Shown here: positions 42,906 to 53,999 of the stretch, one piece after another | How positions within the stretch are numbered: the stretch's first letter is position 1 | How the letters are laid out: each line of letters starts with the position of its first letter | Source: Branchipolynoe longqiensis | Taxonomy: Eukaryota; Annelida; Polychaeta; Phyllodocida; Polynoidae | Reading direction: 5' to 3' | Length of the DNA: 64,000 nucleotides | Assembly (NCBI GenBank): GCA_030323885.1 | Contig: CM059197.1 | Span: 28,353,178 to 28,417,177, forward strand | The notes under the pieces: generated by a model | The model's input: only the letters and a program-made list of their open reading frames with translations | The model's database searches: none | What the model was told of the DNA's origin: nothing | Program-made: the position numbers and the translations under genes

Positions 42906-43930
42906 AATAACGATACCTTGCTGAGCATGACCTCTCAACGTTGCTCTCAATCTTGCTTCACACTAATTATGCTGGTGCTGATAACAAATGGAAAGGTATA
43001 CCGTGATTTGAAACTGTGTATACATCCTTGTACTACAAGGATATATAATACAAGAGACATGTATACAAGGTGTAGTTGAGGCATGTATACAAGTTGAAGT
43101 TGTGTGCTGGCATGTACGTTTTGAAGCCCATATCTGATGCGTTTCTTCAGGAGTCCTTCCGCCAATATCAGTTCTTACCAGTTCCAGCAAAGGGCGGGTC
43201 GGTGGGTGAAAACCATCTATTATGACTGACTATGGAGGGAGAGGCTCAGATTTGTGGGTTGTGCCTGTTGCTTCTTCTGCGCCATGATATAAGTACAATG
43301 AATGAGCTCGCACAGGCCCAGTCCCCTCCGTGGATATATATACATTTATACAGTTACCCTTCCACTGCTATAAATGTATAGGTGCATTTATCTGCATGTT
43401 TCTCCATCAACCCCACATAAGGACCCGTCAGACCTTGCCGACTGTGATAGATAGTCACGACCTGGGTCTTACCAGATGGGGGGGGGGGCGCAAAAACAAC
43501 ACATAATGAAAAGCACAAAAAAAGGTTGTTGGCAGTGAAGTAGTATTCAGGGTTATAAATCTCACGCTTACTGCGAAAGGCCTGGGAAGGAACTGATGAC
43601 AGATGAGCTGACAGATCTGCGCTAGGGATGTTCCCGACTAGCTGCACATCTATCACGCTGGAGGTGTACCACAGTATTGCTGGTCCGTGTTAGAGGCACG
43701 CCCGGCAGTACACAGGAGGATGGGTGGAGTATGGACCAATACAAAAGACAGGGAAGTAAGCACATAGAAAATACGTGAGAGGGTTAGTGAAGGTGAGGGG
43801 GATATGTGTGTGTGTCTGGGGTAGGGTTGAGTTGGGGGGGGGGTGCTAAGTAACTTATAGATTTTGTAGTGAATTGGACTCTGAAATGATACATGAGTTA
43901 TGGTTATTCTAGATTCTCTAGTATGCTGTT
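42906..43930. other. Gene-free stretch
   Basis: 42980-43105 (TGATAACAAATGGAAAGGTAT ... GACATGTATACAAGGTGTAG) recurs at 45715-45815, a small dispersed repeat. G homopolymers lie at 43480 and 43833. No gene. Confidence 0.5.
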
Positions 43931-43932
43931 GT

Positions 43933-44280
43933 TGTTTGTTGTTTGTTTGTTGTTATTTTACGTCCTAGCAACATCTAAGGTCATATCAGGATGGGTACCG
44001 ACTTGTGACAGTGCGCAGTCATGGCAACTTTATAGTGCTGTCCCACTGGGAAACCAGGCTGCCGGCACCATGACCTGGTATCCCACTCAGTCACATTATC
44101 CTGACACTGAGCACACCAGTCCTTGCCCTATCCTAATAATGCCGAGCGCCTGGCTAGGAAGCAACAAGTATCAATTTTAAAGTCATCGCTTTGACTCGAC
44201 CGGGACTCGAACCCACGAGCCCACGATCTACCAGCACAGGAGACGGACGCTCTAACTCATTCGGCCATCCCGTCTGGTCT
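43933..44280 (-). mobile_element. SINE H2+T1, full length, minus strand
   Basis: The best-preserved copy. On the minus strand: GACGGGATGGCCGAATGAGTT, AGAGCGTCCGTCTCC, GGGTTCGAGTCCCGG, body, tail and (ACAA)n. Confidence 0.9.
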
Positions 44281-44359
44281 GGATGAAAATTCTCCGCGAT
44301 TTCGCGGATTTCCGGGATTCTTCCTGTAGGCCCCTACTGCAATCCCGCAGCATAATCAA

Positions 44360-44990
44360 GGTATACTACTGATAACTGCTTCAAACGTCATGGCACTATC
44401 AGTGTATACTATTAATATGTGCTTCAAACGGCACAGCACTATCAGCGTATACTACTAATAAGTGCTTCTAAAAGGACAGCACTATTAGTTTATACTATTA
44501 ATATGTGCTTCAAAAGTCACAGCACTATCAGCGTATACTACTAATACATGATTCAAAAGGTGCAGCACTATCAGTGTATACTACTAATTTGTGCTTCAAA
44601 AGGTGCAGCACTATCAGTGTATACTAGTATTATGTGCTTCAAAATGTGCAGCACTATCAGTGTATACTAGTGTAGTGGTCTGCACTGACCTCTCAGGCAA
44701 GGAGCCGCATAGACAGCTAGGCGTGGGTAGTGTGTTGATATCAGGGAGCCTAGGTGGTGTAATGGTTAGCACACTGGCCCGGAATGCAAAGAGATGTGGG
44801 TTTGAGTCCCACTCTAGGCACAATATTTCCCATTTTCATCACCCCCACAACACTAGTAATACATGCTTCAAACATCACAGCACTATCAGCGTATATTACT
44901 AATACATGCTTCAAATGGCACAGCACTATCATCGTATACTACTAATTTGTGCTTCAAAAGGCGCAGCATTATAAGCATATACCAATATAT
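44360..44990. repeat. 43 bp satellite, interrupted by SINE S2
   Basis: Seven 43 bp units (TATACTACTAATATGTGCTTCAAA..GCACAGCACTATCAGCG) run to 44655; three more follow the SINE. The same unit occurs at 25860-26062. Confidence 0.9.
44655..44850 (+). mobile_element. SINE family S2, copy 3, inside the 43 bp satellite
   Basis: GTAGTGGTCTGCACTGACCTC, TGGTGTAATGGTTAGCACAC (A box), GTGGGTTTGAGTCCCAC (B box) and ATTTCCCATTTTCATCACCCC. Confidence 0.75.
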
Positions 44991-45110
44991 ATGAAACCCA
45001 ACTTCCGGGAATTTTCCGCGATTCCCTAACAATGCTAAACCTATGGGAAAATATATGCATTTCCCAATTTTTTCCCGGAAACCACTTTCATTACTGTTTA
45101 TGCAAACCTT

Positions 45111-45285
45111 GGTTGGTTGGTTGGTTGTTGGGGTTTTACGTCCCGGCAATATCTAAGGTCATATCAGGACGTGGTATCGACTTGTGACAGTAGGCACTCA
45201 TGGTGACTTATATAATAGTGCTGCTGCACTCGGAACCCAGGCCACCAACACCATGACCGGATATCCTACACAGTCACATTATCAT
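45111..45285 (-). mobile_element. SINE T1 fragment
   Basis: On the minus strand it runs from the ATAATGTGACTGTGTAGGATAT body to GATATGACCTTAGATATTGCC and (CCAA)n. Confidence 0.75.
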
Positions 45286-45404
45286 GATACTTTTTGTTGT
45301 GTTAGGTTTGTTCATCGAATAGACATTTGTCAGCCAGAGATGGTGTTCCGCCATCATCATGAATTGCAGTCTATATAATCTAAGTATGATCAGTTGTTAC
45401 AACA

Positions 45405-45500
45405 CCGATCCTGTAGAATCAAGGGAGTGGCTCCTGCTGTATAATGTACAGCACCAGCCACTGCGGTTTATGCAAATGGAAATCTCAGCACCGCAGCACT
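45405..45500 (+). repeat. Short repeat, empty-site form of 24410-25110
   Basis: ACCGATCCTGTAGAATCAAGG and GAGTGGCTCCTGCTGTATAA are contiguous here. At 24.4-25.1 kb the same words are separated by the GC-rich cassette. Confidence 0.6.
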
Positions 45501-45555
45501 GGTCTTCAGCCATCTTACAATTGAAAATTGACAGTCTATATAGTCTAAGTTTGAT

Positions 45556-45700
45556 GTGTGGTGTATTAGTCCTTGTCCTATCCTATTAATCCCAAACGCC
45601 TGGCTAGGAAGAGACAAGTGTACATTTGTTAGGTCATTGTTTTGACTCGACAAAGGTTCGAACCCGTGGGTTTGAATCCGGCAATCTACAAAGTGGCAAA
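45556..45700 (-). mobile_element. SINE H2 head and body fragment
   Basis: GGATTCAAACCCACGGGTTCG and CAAAACAATGACCTAACAA on the minus strand; it stops at GGATAGGACAAGGAC. Confidence 0.7.
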
Positions 45701-45872
45701 TTTAGCGGGTGGTGATAACAAATGGACAAATATACCATGATTTGAAACTGTGTATACAATACATGAGACATGTATACAAGTTGTAGTTGAGACATGTATA
45801 CAAGTTGTAGTTGTGTCATGTCGGATGGGCAGATGTATGATTCAGCTAAAGGAACGACACAGAGTGATGTTC

Positions 45873-46115
45873 TCTGTGGTGGAGTGGTTAGAGTGTCTGA
45901 CTTTTTTCTAGGTCGGACTCCTAATTTGAAGGTCAGTGGTTCCATTCCCTGTGCCACCACCGCTGCCAATTTCGATTTCCACCGCTGTGGATAACTTACA
46001 GCGTCATCAAAGGCCAGTTGCTCTCATACCATGTCTATGTTGTGTGGCAGGTTAAAAATCCCTTGGGTCGGTAAAAGTGTAGGCTCGGGCTTTCTATTGA
46101 CAAACTGTCTAACAA
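45873..46115 (+). mobile_element. tRNA-derived SINE family S3, copy 1
   Basis: GTGGTGGAGTGGTTAGAGTG (A box), GGTCAGTGGTTCCATTCCC (B box), then CACCGCTGTGGATAACTTAC, AAATCCCTTGGGTCGGTAAA and TTGACAAACTGTCTAACAAG. The inverted second copy is at 59829-60092. Confidence 0.75.
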
Positions 46116-47330
46116 GCCTATTCAGACTTACCCATGATAGGCAGTATAACTCTTCAAGAGAGAGAGCAGAAGTTGAGGGTACAATACGGTTAATCATGTG
46201 TGACAGTAGTGCCCAACTTCAGCCCTATGGGAATGAAGCATAATAAAACCAAATATATGGTAGTAGGGTTGATGAGCGAAAAGAAAGTGTGCATATCATT
46301 GGCTCACCAAGAAAGGCGAGCTATAATGAATGTTGGAAAAGGTGTGAAAACCTGCTGGGTAATTGGGTGAATGAAAGATGAACTCATATGTCTACCCAAA
46401 GCAGAGTCCAAAGTTCAGCATGTGGAAGAGGAAATGTGCCATTTCCGCTAAATCAAACACAATGCAAACCATGTAGCTAATTCAACCAACACAAGACAAG
46501 TACAGTATGAAGTGGCATTTATTCTTACTATTTCGTTGTTACATTTAAGCCATGAGATGTTTGATTTATTAAGATTTCGAGGATTTCAGGCACGTAGCCC
46601 TATGAATGTCACTTGTAGTTTGGGTGGGTGGGACGGTAAATCCAAAGGAGAGAACATGTCCTATCGATCGAAATGCTCTGGTCGAAGTGTCTATAACGAA
46701 ACTAGGTCGCATCTTGTTATGCAAATTTACAGAAGATGGTGCCACAGTCGGAGCATTTATTATTAAGAAAGACATTATAGATGGCGCCAGTAGTCGCCTC
46801 CATATTAAGTATGTACTTTTTCTTGTGGGTTAAATTACCCATGTTGAAATCAACATCGACAATGAGAAAATATGGAAATATATCGCGATGTTCAATTCAT
46901 AGATGAATAGTGTAATGAAAGCATCACCTTTTCGGAATCCGAACGTGTGCTTACATTTACTCATAAATCACACATAGATATCGGTGCACTAACATTCATA
47001 AAGGTAACAAAATCTACGTCAATTTATTAGAAAATGTTTCTGCTGAAACCAATTAGGTCCTGCATTATTTTATGCTCACAAAACTAAGTTTCATGTGTTT
47101 TACTTCAACTATTTGAATGTGGTCGCTGCGAGATCTCAGCTAAGACAACGCTACTTAGACTACATCCTTGTTTGATCCTTCTCACTTTTGATATAACATA
47201 TTTTGCTCAGAAATGCTATATAACCTGTCTTAATATGTGCTACTAATTCATACCTTATGGGCCTAATATAGGATGATTAGGAGTAAGTCTTTTGGACCTC
47301 TGGAATAAATATCGACCTGACCTGCTCATA
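46116..47330. other. Gene-free stretch
   Basis: Two overlapping frames (46569-46775 minus, 46606-46833 plus) have no recognisable motifs. 46860-47130 is AT-rich and vaguely like family E. No gene is supported. Confidence 0.5.
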
Positions 47331-47690
47331 CAGTGTGCCTCAGTCCTCAAACCCCATATCAGACAACAATTATCCACAACAACCTGACTGCTACTGTTAT
47401 ATATACTCATCCAGTGTGCCTCAGTCCTAAAACCCCATATCAGACAACAATTATACATATCACCCTGACCGCTCCTGCAATATATACTCATCCAGTGTGC
47501 CTCAGTCCTCAAACCCCATATCAGACAACAATTATTCATATCAACATGACCGCTACTGTTATATATACTCATCCAGTGTGCCTCAGTCCTCAAACCCCAT
47601 ATCAGACAACAATTATCCATAGCAACCTGACCGCTACAGTTATATATACTCGTCCACTGTGCCTCAGTCCTCATACCCAATATCAGACAA
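47331..47690. repeat. 81 bp tandem repeat, 4.4 units, open on both strands
   Basis: The unit CAGTGTGCCTCAGTCCTCAA...TATATATACTCATC starts at 47331, 47412, 47493, 47574 and 47655, exactly 81 bases apart. Being 27 codons, it keeps frames open on both strands (132 and 141 codons), which explains those frames without a gene. Confidence 0.9.
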
Positions 47691-48160
47691 CAATTCTTTC
47701 ATATAGTACATTAGACTATATATATATATGATATGTAAATACAATTGGTTTACTGATAATACTGTTAAGAACAAAACTGCAGATCTAATGCTATCTCTTG
47801 GGGTGTGGCCACCATCTTCGGTCCAATCATTTTAATGTGTCCCGGAGGTAATGCAAGTCATATGTCCGCCTCCAACGCAGCATATCCCATTGCCTGCCAC
47901 CCCCACCCACCCCCACCCACACCGCCTGTACAGCTCTCGTCCTGTGCTTCATCAGCATTCTGCAACCACCCTCCCATTCCAGTAGGACGGACGCATATAG
48001 GCCAGCCTAATCCCACAAAGTAGTAACAGTAAATTGCACTATTATTATATTCCTTATTTGTGGTTTTCTTGAGGTGTATTCTACCTATTTTGGTTATTGC
48101 AGTTGCATCGCCATTGCTGTTTGCCTTCAATGTTGAAGGAATCAAGTTTCCAAGCATTCC
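47691..48160. other. Unassigned
   Basis: (TA)n at 47716 and a CCACCC-rich stretch at 47898. No gene. Confidence 0.5.
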
Positions 48161-48164
48161 GACC

Positions 48165-48462
48165 GGACGCTGTGGCAGAATCGATAAAGCGGCAGGTCGG
48201 GCGTTCGATTCCCGGTTGAGTCAAACCAATGACTCAAACAATTGATACTGGTCACTTCCTAGCCAGAAATTATTAGGATAGGGCAAGGAATTGTTAGCTC
48301 AGTGTCAGGATGATGTCACTGAGTGGGATATTGGGTTATGGTGCTGGTGCCCTGATTTCCCAGTGGGGCAGCATGATAAAATTGCCATGAGTGTGCATTG
48401 TCACAAGTCGGTACCCATCCTGATATGACTTTAGATGTTGCCAGGACGTAAAATTCCAACAA
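48165..48462 (+). mobile_element. SINE H1+T1 with candidate duplication CAAGCATTCC
   Basis: GCTGTGGCAGAATCGATAAAGCGG, GTTCGATTCCCGG, body and tail. AAGCATTCC occurs just before (48152-48160) and just after the tail (48461-48469). Confidence 0.85.
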
Positions 48463-48664
48463 GCATTCCATTTTTGTAGGATGAGTTCATGCATTCAACT
48501 TTGAACTATTAATTAAAGTAGGAATTTGTTCCTTGGTACGTTGGTTATCAAACGTGCGTGCTAATATTTGTAGTGGGATTGTGTTAACAACATCTCCCTG
48601 TTCTTCATTGTCAGTTCGATGGATGAGGCACAGACATATAGTTCCTGCTCAATATAATTCAATA

Positions 48665-48890
48665 TAACCAGATTGACGTGAGCAGCCACCCCACGTTTTG
48701 GTAGGTTGTGGGGTTCGAATCCCGGCGCCAAACCCTGGCTGAGCCAATCCAATGACTTAGAAATTGGCACTTGTCACTACCTAGGCTGGCCTTTGGCATT
48801 ATTAGCATATTACAATGGGCAGCGGAATAAGACTAATTGTCCACGATTAAATGTCCCCCAAGTGCAAACAAACAAAGGACAAATATATAC
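48665..48890 (+). mobile_element. SINE H2 with short tail T2, diverged
   Basis: GGTAGGTTGTGGGGTTCGAATCC, CAATCCAATGACTTAGAAA, GGCAGCGGAATAAGACTAATTG and AAATGTCCCCCAAGTGCAAACAA. Confidence 0.65.
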
Positions 48891-49007
48891 ACTGTACTGT
48901 GAAATGGTCTTCCTTTGCATGTGTTAACAACAAGGGATAGACACTATGCATTTGCATTGATATTCAAATGACTAATTACTCGGACACTATTGTAGTCATC
49001 CAGACAT

Positions 49008-49416
49008 TAGATAACATATTCACCCGGTACTTGTAATACACGGGTGAACGACAATGTAGTGTAAATACGGGCAAAAATAGGTTTAGTATGAAACATGAAC
49101 TAGAAACTGTGGCTCCAGTATCAAATGGCTATACCCATATAGGCACATAGTTGGTGAAATGGGCGAGAATGCAAAAAGACAAGATGGCGGTGCTAGAACA
49201 CCATCGATTTCACTTTTAAATCTTATTAAACTAGATATTTTATTATATTTTTCAACTCAAAGGTAGCAGGTAAATATGAGGACACCTACAAAGAATAAAT
49301 GTTGCTACTTAGATTGTGAAATTAGGCTCTCATTTCATTAACACGCTTTTTCGACCGTTTTTATATAGGGCTGGTATTCACCCATGTACTGCGAGTACTG
49401 GGTGAATCCTTTATCT
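49008..49416. mobile_element. Palindromic-ended element family G, copy 2, with exact 10 bp duplication
   Basis: TAGATAACATATTCACCC to GGGTGAATCCTTTATCT. ATCCAGACAT occurs at 48998-49007 and at 49417-49426. Each end contains its own inverted repeat (TTCACCC...GGGTGAA) enclosing GTACT..AGTAC. The interior (CATGAACTAGAAACTGTGG, CGACCGTTTTTATATA) matches copy 1 closely. A 9-11 bp duplication is typical of Mutator-like elements. Confidence 0.8.
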
Positions 49417-49426
49417 ATCCAGACAT

Positions 49427-49629
49427 GAGCTCCACTCCCATACTGTGGCAGCAAGGACCGTTCCGTCACTGTTGCAGTTTACTGCGCTAGTGGCGGTATG
49501 GTAGCCGCCGGGCAGCGCCATGACAGGGCTGTCCTCTAATGTGAGGCTTCCTATAGACCTATTTCACCTGACGTCAGTACAGGTATCTAGGTCAGCATGT
49601 GCGCCTTTTGGCTGCAGGACGAGACACTG
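49427..49629. other. Unassigned
   Basis: No gene. Confidence 0.5.
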
Positions 49630-50262
49630 TCACACTGCAAACTCAATGGCTATGAGCAATCTTCATAGAGAAAAGGTGAAATTTTCTCTAAAACCACACC
49701 ATGTAGAAACAAACTGTTTGGAACACATATAGAAAACATATTCAACGAAGAGATTATATTAAATGTATAAGGTTAGGATTATGTATTTTTATTAATTTTG
49801 AATAAAATAGACGTTTTGCACTGCGCATAACGGCAAACTCAATGCATTGTCAATGGATGTGAGCAATCTTGAATTATATTCATAGAGAAAAAGTGAAATA
49901 TCTCTAAAGCCACATGACCTAGAGACAAACCGCTTGGTACACATATAGAAAACATACTCCATGAATAGATTATATTAAATTTATAAGGGTAGGGGTTCTG
50001 CATTTCTATTAATTTGGAATAAAATAAACGTTTTGCACTGAACATACCAGCAAACTCAATGCATTGTCAATGGCCGTGAGCAATCCTCATACAGAAAAAG
50101 TGAAATATCTCTAAAACCACACCACCTAGAGACAGACCCCTTGGTACACATATATAACACATATTCAACGAATAGATTATATTAAATTTATAGGGTTAGG
50201 GTTCTGCATGTCTAATAATTTTGAATAAAATAAAGGTTTCGTACTGCGCGTACCAGCAAACT
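49630..50262. repeat. Tandem repeat, about 200-215 bp unit, three units
   Basis: GCAAACTCAATG..., GAGAAAAAGTGAAATATCTCTAAA, ACACATATAGAAAACATA and TTTTGAATAAAATA recur starting near 49637, 49830, 50049 and (partial) 50255. Confidence 0.85.
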
Positions 50263-50514
50263 CAATGGTAGTGTGCCTTCATTCTGCAGCCAAGCTGTGC
50301 GCGCATACACAATGTTAGTAAACATTGAAATAGGGCTATTGGGAATGCCCCTAATTATTAATCTTTACAATCGGAACGATATTCGGAAGGGGAGGGGGGG
50401 GAAGTCATCTTTGGAGTGTTTGGAGGTTATACCATTGCTCACATTTAATACATGTTTTTTTAGTGAAATAATAATAATGACACATTGTTTCCCTACAGTT
50501 TATACTGATATAAT
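50263..50514 (+). other. Spacer with R1 fragment
   Basis: 50460-50515 (AATAATAATGACACATTG TTTCCC..GTTTATACTGATATAATCC) is the terminal block of R1. No gene. Confidence 0.45.
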
Positions 50515-50820
50515 CCATTATCATCATCATCATCATCATGCTGTCAGTCGTGATGCGACAAAGACTGCCTTCATTATTTAACTGTCACTCTCCATTTAGC
50601 TCTCTGCTGTGAGAGTTGCATCCATGAGTCGGTCTTAATGTCTCTCTTCTTCAGGTTTCTCTTGATGGTATCCTTGAACCAGAGATGAGGGCGCCCTCTC
50701 TTTCTGTAACCAGAAGACAGTTGAAAATAGAACATTTCATGAGAGCTGCCTGCAAAAGTGTTCAAGTGCTGCTGGCTTTCGCAAGTTACCAGCGGCACTC
50801 TCTCAGGGAGCAAATAGAGG
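50515..50820 (-). pseudogene. LINE reverse-transcriptase C-terminus with (GAT)n tail
   Basis: On the minus strand RKRGRPHLWFKDTIKRNLKK, then WMQLSQQRAKWRVTVK, precedes a stop and a (GATGAT)n tail at 50517-50540. The RGRP..W..D..K..L...W..L...R..WR pattern is usual at the end of LINE RT proteins. The rest is lost by 5' truncation. A shorter copy is at 26600-26706. Confidence 0.7.
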
Positions 50821-51617
50821 TTTCACACCAGCAAGAACATGTCAAGACAGGCGCAAAACTATTTGTCCCTGCAGTGGCTGGTCGGGAGATGTTGGGATGT
50901 TCCATACATCAACCCCCCTTAATGCTGCCACAGTGACATGGTTTTCTATTTAGGGTTTGCTCCCTTAGCCTTCGGTTCTGTCAAGAACCTGTACCACAAG
51001 GCAGTGGTTTACAACTCTGCAAGGCAGGGGCGTCAAACTCCCTGAGGTATTGCTATACCTGCAATACCTGCAATCCATTATACATCACCTCCGGTGAAAA
51101 TGGCACCGGTCTATATCTGGTGGAGGCGAGGCTGGCTGAGGCAGCGCCACCTGTACAGTGTTACGTCTTATGGTGTATAATAAAAAGTAACATTCCCTTC
51201 TGTATTTTTATAATCACATACTACATTATACATCACATATATAAAGTGCATGGGCACAGTATCATGCACGCAAGTATTTGGTGCATAACTAATGGGGGTG
51301 CATGCGCAGAACATTTGCGTGCTTAGCAGGACTTGATGCTGCCAATTTCGTTCCTACATGACAGAGAGCAGGAAGCGGTAAAAGATAATGCTACCATTGG
51401 CAGAATTGCGAAAAGGATTGACATTTATCGTTGTCCGGTAGCACTTTGTCATGTTTAACATGACAAGCCATTTTTGATGAATAGATAAGAGTATTGTGTG
51501 CACTGAATCAAATATGATTTACTGAGGAGACCAGTGGAACCTTCATAAGACAGTTAATATTAACAGGATATAATTTAGCGTGATCGCACAGACAGTTACA
51601 TCTTCAAGTTACATATA
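50821..51617. other. Gene-free stretch
   Basis: 51150-51245 holds a TATA-rich block like R1. Otherwise unassigned. Confidence 0.5.
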
Positions 51618-51795
51618 CAGAAAAACCTCTCTATACTGACCCCTCCACAGATCGACCACACCCCTACATCCATCGCTTTATTTGGGTCCCAAAAATAACA
51701 TTGCAAGGATATTCTAACTCTCTAAACCAACCACATCCCTAAATGGACCACTTAAAGTGAGTTCCATGGTCGGTCGATTTAGAGAGGTTTTACTG
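51618..51795. mobile_element. Tigger-like MITE family F, copy 4
   Basis: CAGAAAAACCTCTCTATACTG to TTTAGAGAGGTTTTACTG with TA at 51616-51617 and 51796-51797. Confidence 0.8.
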
Positions 51796-51802
51796 TATAT
51801 AT

Positions 51803-52058
51803 GAGACTGTCTAAAAAAATGCTAAGCAATATAGGACAAAACTTTGTCCATTGTAACAATCAACATATATCTGCTTTTATGTGTTTGCTCAGGATAATCT
51901 GATTCGTTTTTTTACATAGTGTTTCATAATCCCAATAGAATAAATATTGATTTGAAGCAAATGTCCTTGTGTTTTCAGTGTAACCATTTATGTGCTGTTT
52001 TGTGTCAATCGTTACAATGGACAAACAAAATGAGTCATCACCTTTTGAGACAAGCTCA
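51803..52058. mobile_element. MITE J, copy 2
   Basis: GAGACTGTCTAAAAAAATGC...TTGTCCATTGTAACAATCAA and GTCAATCGTTACAATGGACA...CACCTTTTGAGACAAGCTC. It starts seven bases from the MITE F end. Confidence 0.75.
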
Positions 52059-52686
52059 TATATATATACCTGGACTCTTGAAAATGTTTGGTTTTCCTTC
52101 ATCCCCAACGCAGCCTCCAATTGTAACTGAGGAAATGAAGGTAAGCAGTTTTGCCGTTCAGGAATCATTTGCAAGCCCCTTGTGGCCCGTGGGAACTTAG
52201 TGCACCTGGCTGCCACTCTCAGGTGCCCTGTCCAATCCTGGCCTCCGCCCGGCGCCTTCCAGCGTGGCATCACGGGTAATGCCGCTAACATTCACCAGGT
52301 GGCGTGACTGGCGTGCAAATGGCACCTCGGTGCAATGTTTCTATATGGGCATGTCTCGGGAAGTGTGGGAAGGGATCATAATTATCGGATGGCTGGAGGG
52401 AAGGCTGTTAGGGACGGAAGGACAGGAAATTAGTACTTATGTGTATTTATGTGCACGCCTGTTTGCTGTGGGGTGTTGTGTACATAGGGTAAGGTATCGT
52501 TGGCATAAACCCGGTGAGCTCTGCGCTATGATTGTCATCATTTGATTCAAATAGCAGGGAGGCGCAGATCAGTAGCTGTGGTATCTGAGCAGTCAACACC
52601 AGTGGAACAAAATACACTTTCCACTTATTATGGCAATTACTTATATCTGAACTAAATTACCATTTAAATGTGAATATATATATATA
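52059..52686. other. Unassigned sequence up to the DIRS element
   Basis: No gene. A TA run at 52673-52686 adjoins the DIRS left end. Confidence 0.5.
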
Positions 52687-52757
52687 TTTTACCTCAGTAT
52701 ACAGCCTCAGGCTAGCCTCAGGCTAGGGAGAAGGAAGCATGTGAGGTACCAGCAATT
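52687..52757 (+). repeat. DIRS left inverted terminal repeat
   Basis: TTTTACCTCAGTATACAGCC, two copies of CTCAGGCTAGC-like text, then GGGAGAAGGAAGCATGTGAG and GTACCAGCAATTA. The inner part (about 52722-52757) is complementary to 57947-57981. The outer part is complementary to 57703-57748. Confidence 0.85.
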
Positions 52758-53429
52758 AGCATATACAACTCACGACTGGATTACGTGTCGTTGGGTTGCT
52801 CCGGCAAATTTAGTCTACATACAAGCTAATACGCAGTAAGTATCATAAAAACTGTGGTTAGCTTAATCATGATGCATTAGAGCATCATTATGGAAAGTTT
52901 AGACTTTCTTTGGTCCATTTTGGACTAGTTATTTGGTTATAAAAACCAAGGATAGAATTCCTTCTCGAAGGATTGAAACCGGTCATTAGCGGTTCTGTCA
53001 ACACCCGAGTCACCGTGTGATTATGGGTAGAGATGTGGGCTCTGGCTCCTCTCCTGTGGAAATTCTCTCGTACTCTAATAGAGAGTAATGTTGGAGATGC
53101 TCCTGGGTTTCTTTTATAGACTCCCCACAAAACTTTTTCAGGCGTTTCTCCGAGTTTCGTAGCATTTTCTCCAACTTGTTGACGTTGTAGTCACAGGTGG
53201 GAGAAGTGTGCGTGACAGAGGGATGGGCGGGCCGATACACTTGTCCCGACCCCGCGTAAGGTTTGGGCTTGACCCACAACCCACGCACAAATTTAGCTTA
53301 TTACGCCTGTGTTATAACGGTATAAACACGTTCTCTAACACCAATAGATGTCCAAATGAGTTTTAAACAACCATGTTGTGACATATATATATATACCGGG
53401 ACTGATCAAAAATTTTGTTTCAGCTCTCG
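52758..53429. other. DIRS leader
   Basis: This leader lies between the left repeat and the Gag start. Minus-strand frames of 80-92 codons (52888-53130, 53010-53288) lack ATG starts of good context and family motifs. TTTTGTTTCAG just before the Gag ATG resembles a splice acceptor. Confidence 0.55.
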
Positions 53430-53999
53430 ATGGCCACGAAGCGGAGTAAGCGCGGTGCAGCAGCAGCCGAGGGGCGTGTTCCGAGTGGCGAGGACGAGGA
53501 GTACGACTCCTCACCCGTGTTGTCGGCAGGGCCTGCGACACAGCCCGGGGCGCATATTCTCTCCGAGGAGGACATAGTGCCTGGCGGCGCCGCGCCTCAA
53601 AATTGGGAGACGCGGTTTGCGGCGATGGAGAGTCACATAATGGCTCTCAAACCACCGGTGTCTCGTAAACGGTGTGTGCAAGAAGAGTCTTCTGTGGAGG
53701 ATTTCTCCGACACAGACTCAGAGATGGAGCTTAGGGCTCCTCCTCCTTCTCCTAAACGAAGAAAGAAGAAGAAACACATTGTTTCTTCGGGTGATGAGTT
53801 CACCAAGGAGAGGGGGAAGACTGGGCTTCGCAAAAAGCGCAAGACCAAGTCCAAGAAGAAGAAGAAGAGGAAAGTTCTCTCTTCGACTGTCCACGATTCC
53901 ACCTCGGATCGGACTCAGACACGAAATATGAAGGTGTCTATGCTGCCATTGGAGGCAAAGTGGCTAAGAAAGTCGAGAAGCCAAGGGCTAAGCGGGTGA
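53430..53999 (+). pseudogene. DIRS Gag-like protein, N-terminal frame
   Basis: The ATG at 53430 gives MATKRSKRGAAAAEGR, a Glu/Asp-rich region, then strongly basic runs (KRRKKKKH, KKRKTKSKKKKKRK) that may act in nuclear targeting or nucleic-acid binding. The homologous continuation is in another frame: near 53885-53935 a shift of reading frame is needed to enter the sequence KYEGVYAAIGGKVAKK and the next block. The last 20 or so codons of this frame are therefore out of register. One indel, or a programmed shift, could cause this; a mutation is more likely. Confidence 0.65.

Noticed and set aside
47255..47731. 132 and 141-codon frames on opposite strands
   Set aside because: Explained by an 81 bp tandem repeat, which is a multiple of three.
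53010..53288. Antisense frame with coiled-coil-like residues in the DIRS leader
   Set aside because: Starts at GTG, has no family motif, and antisense leader genes are not known for DIRS.
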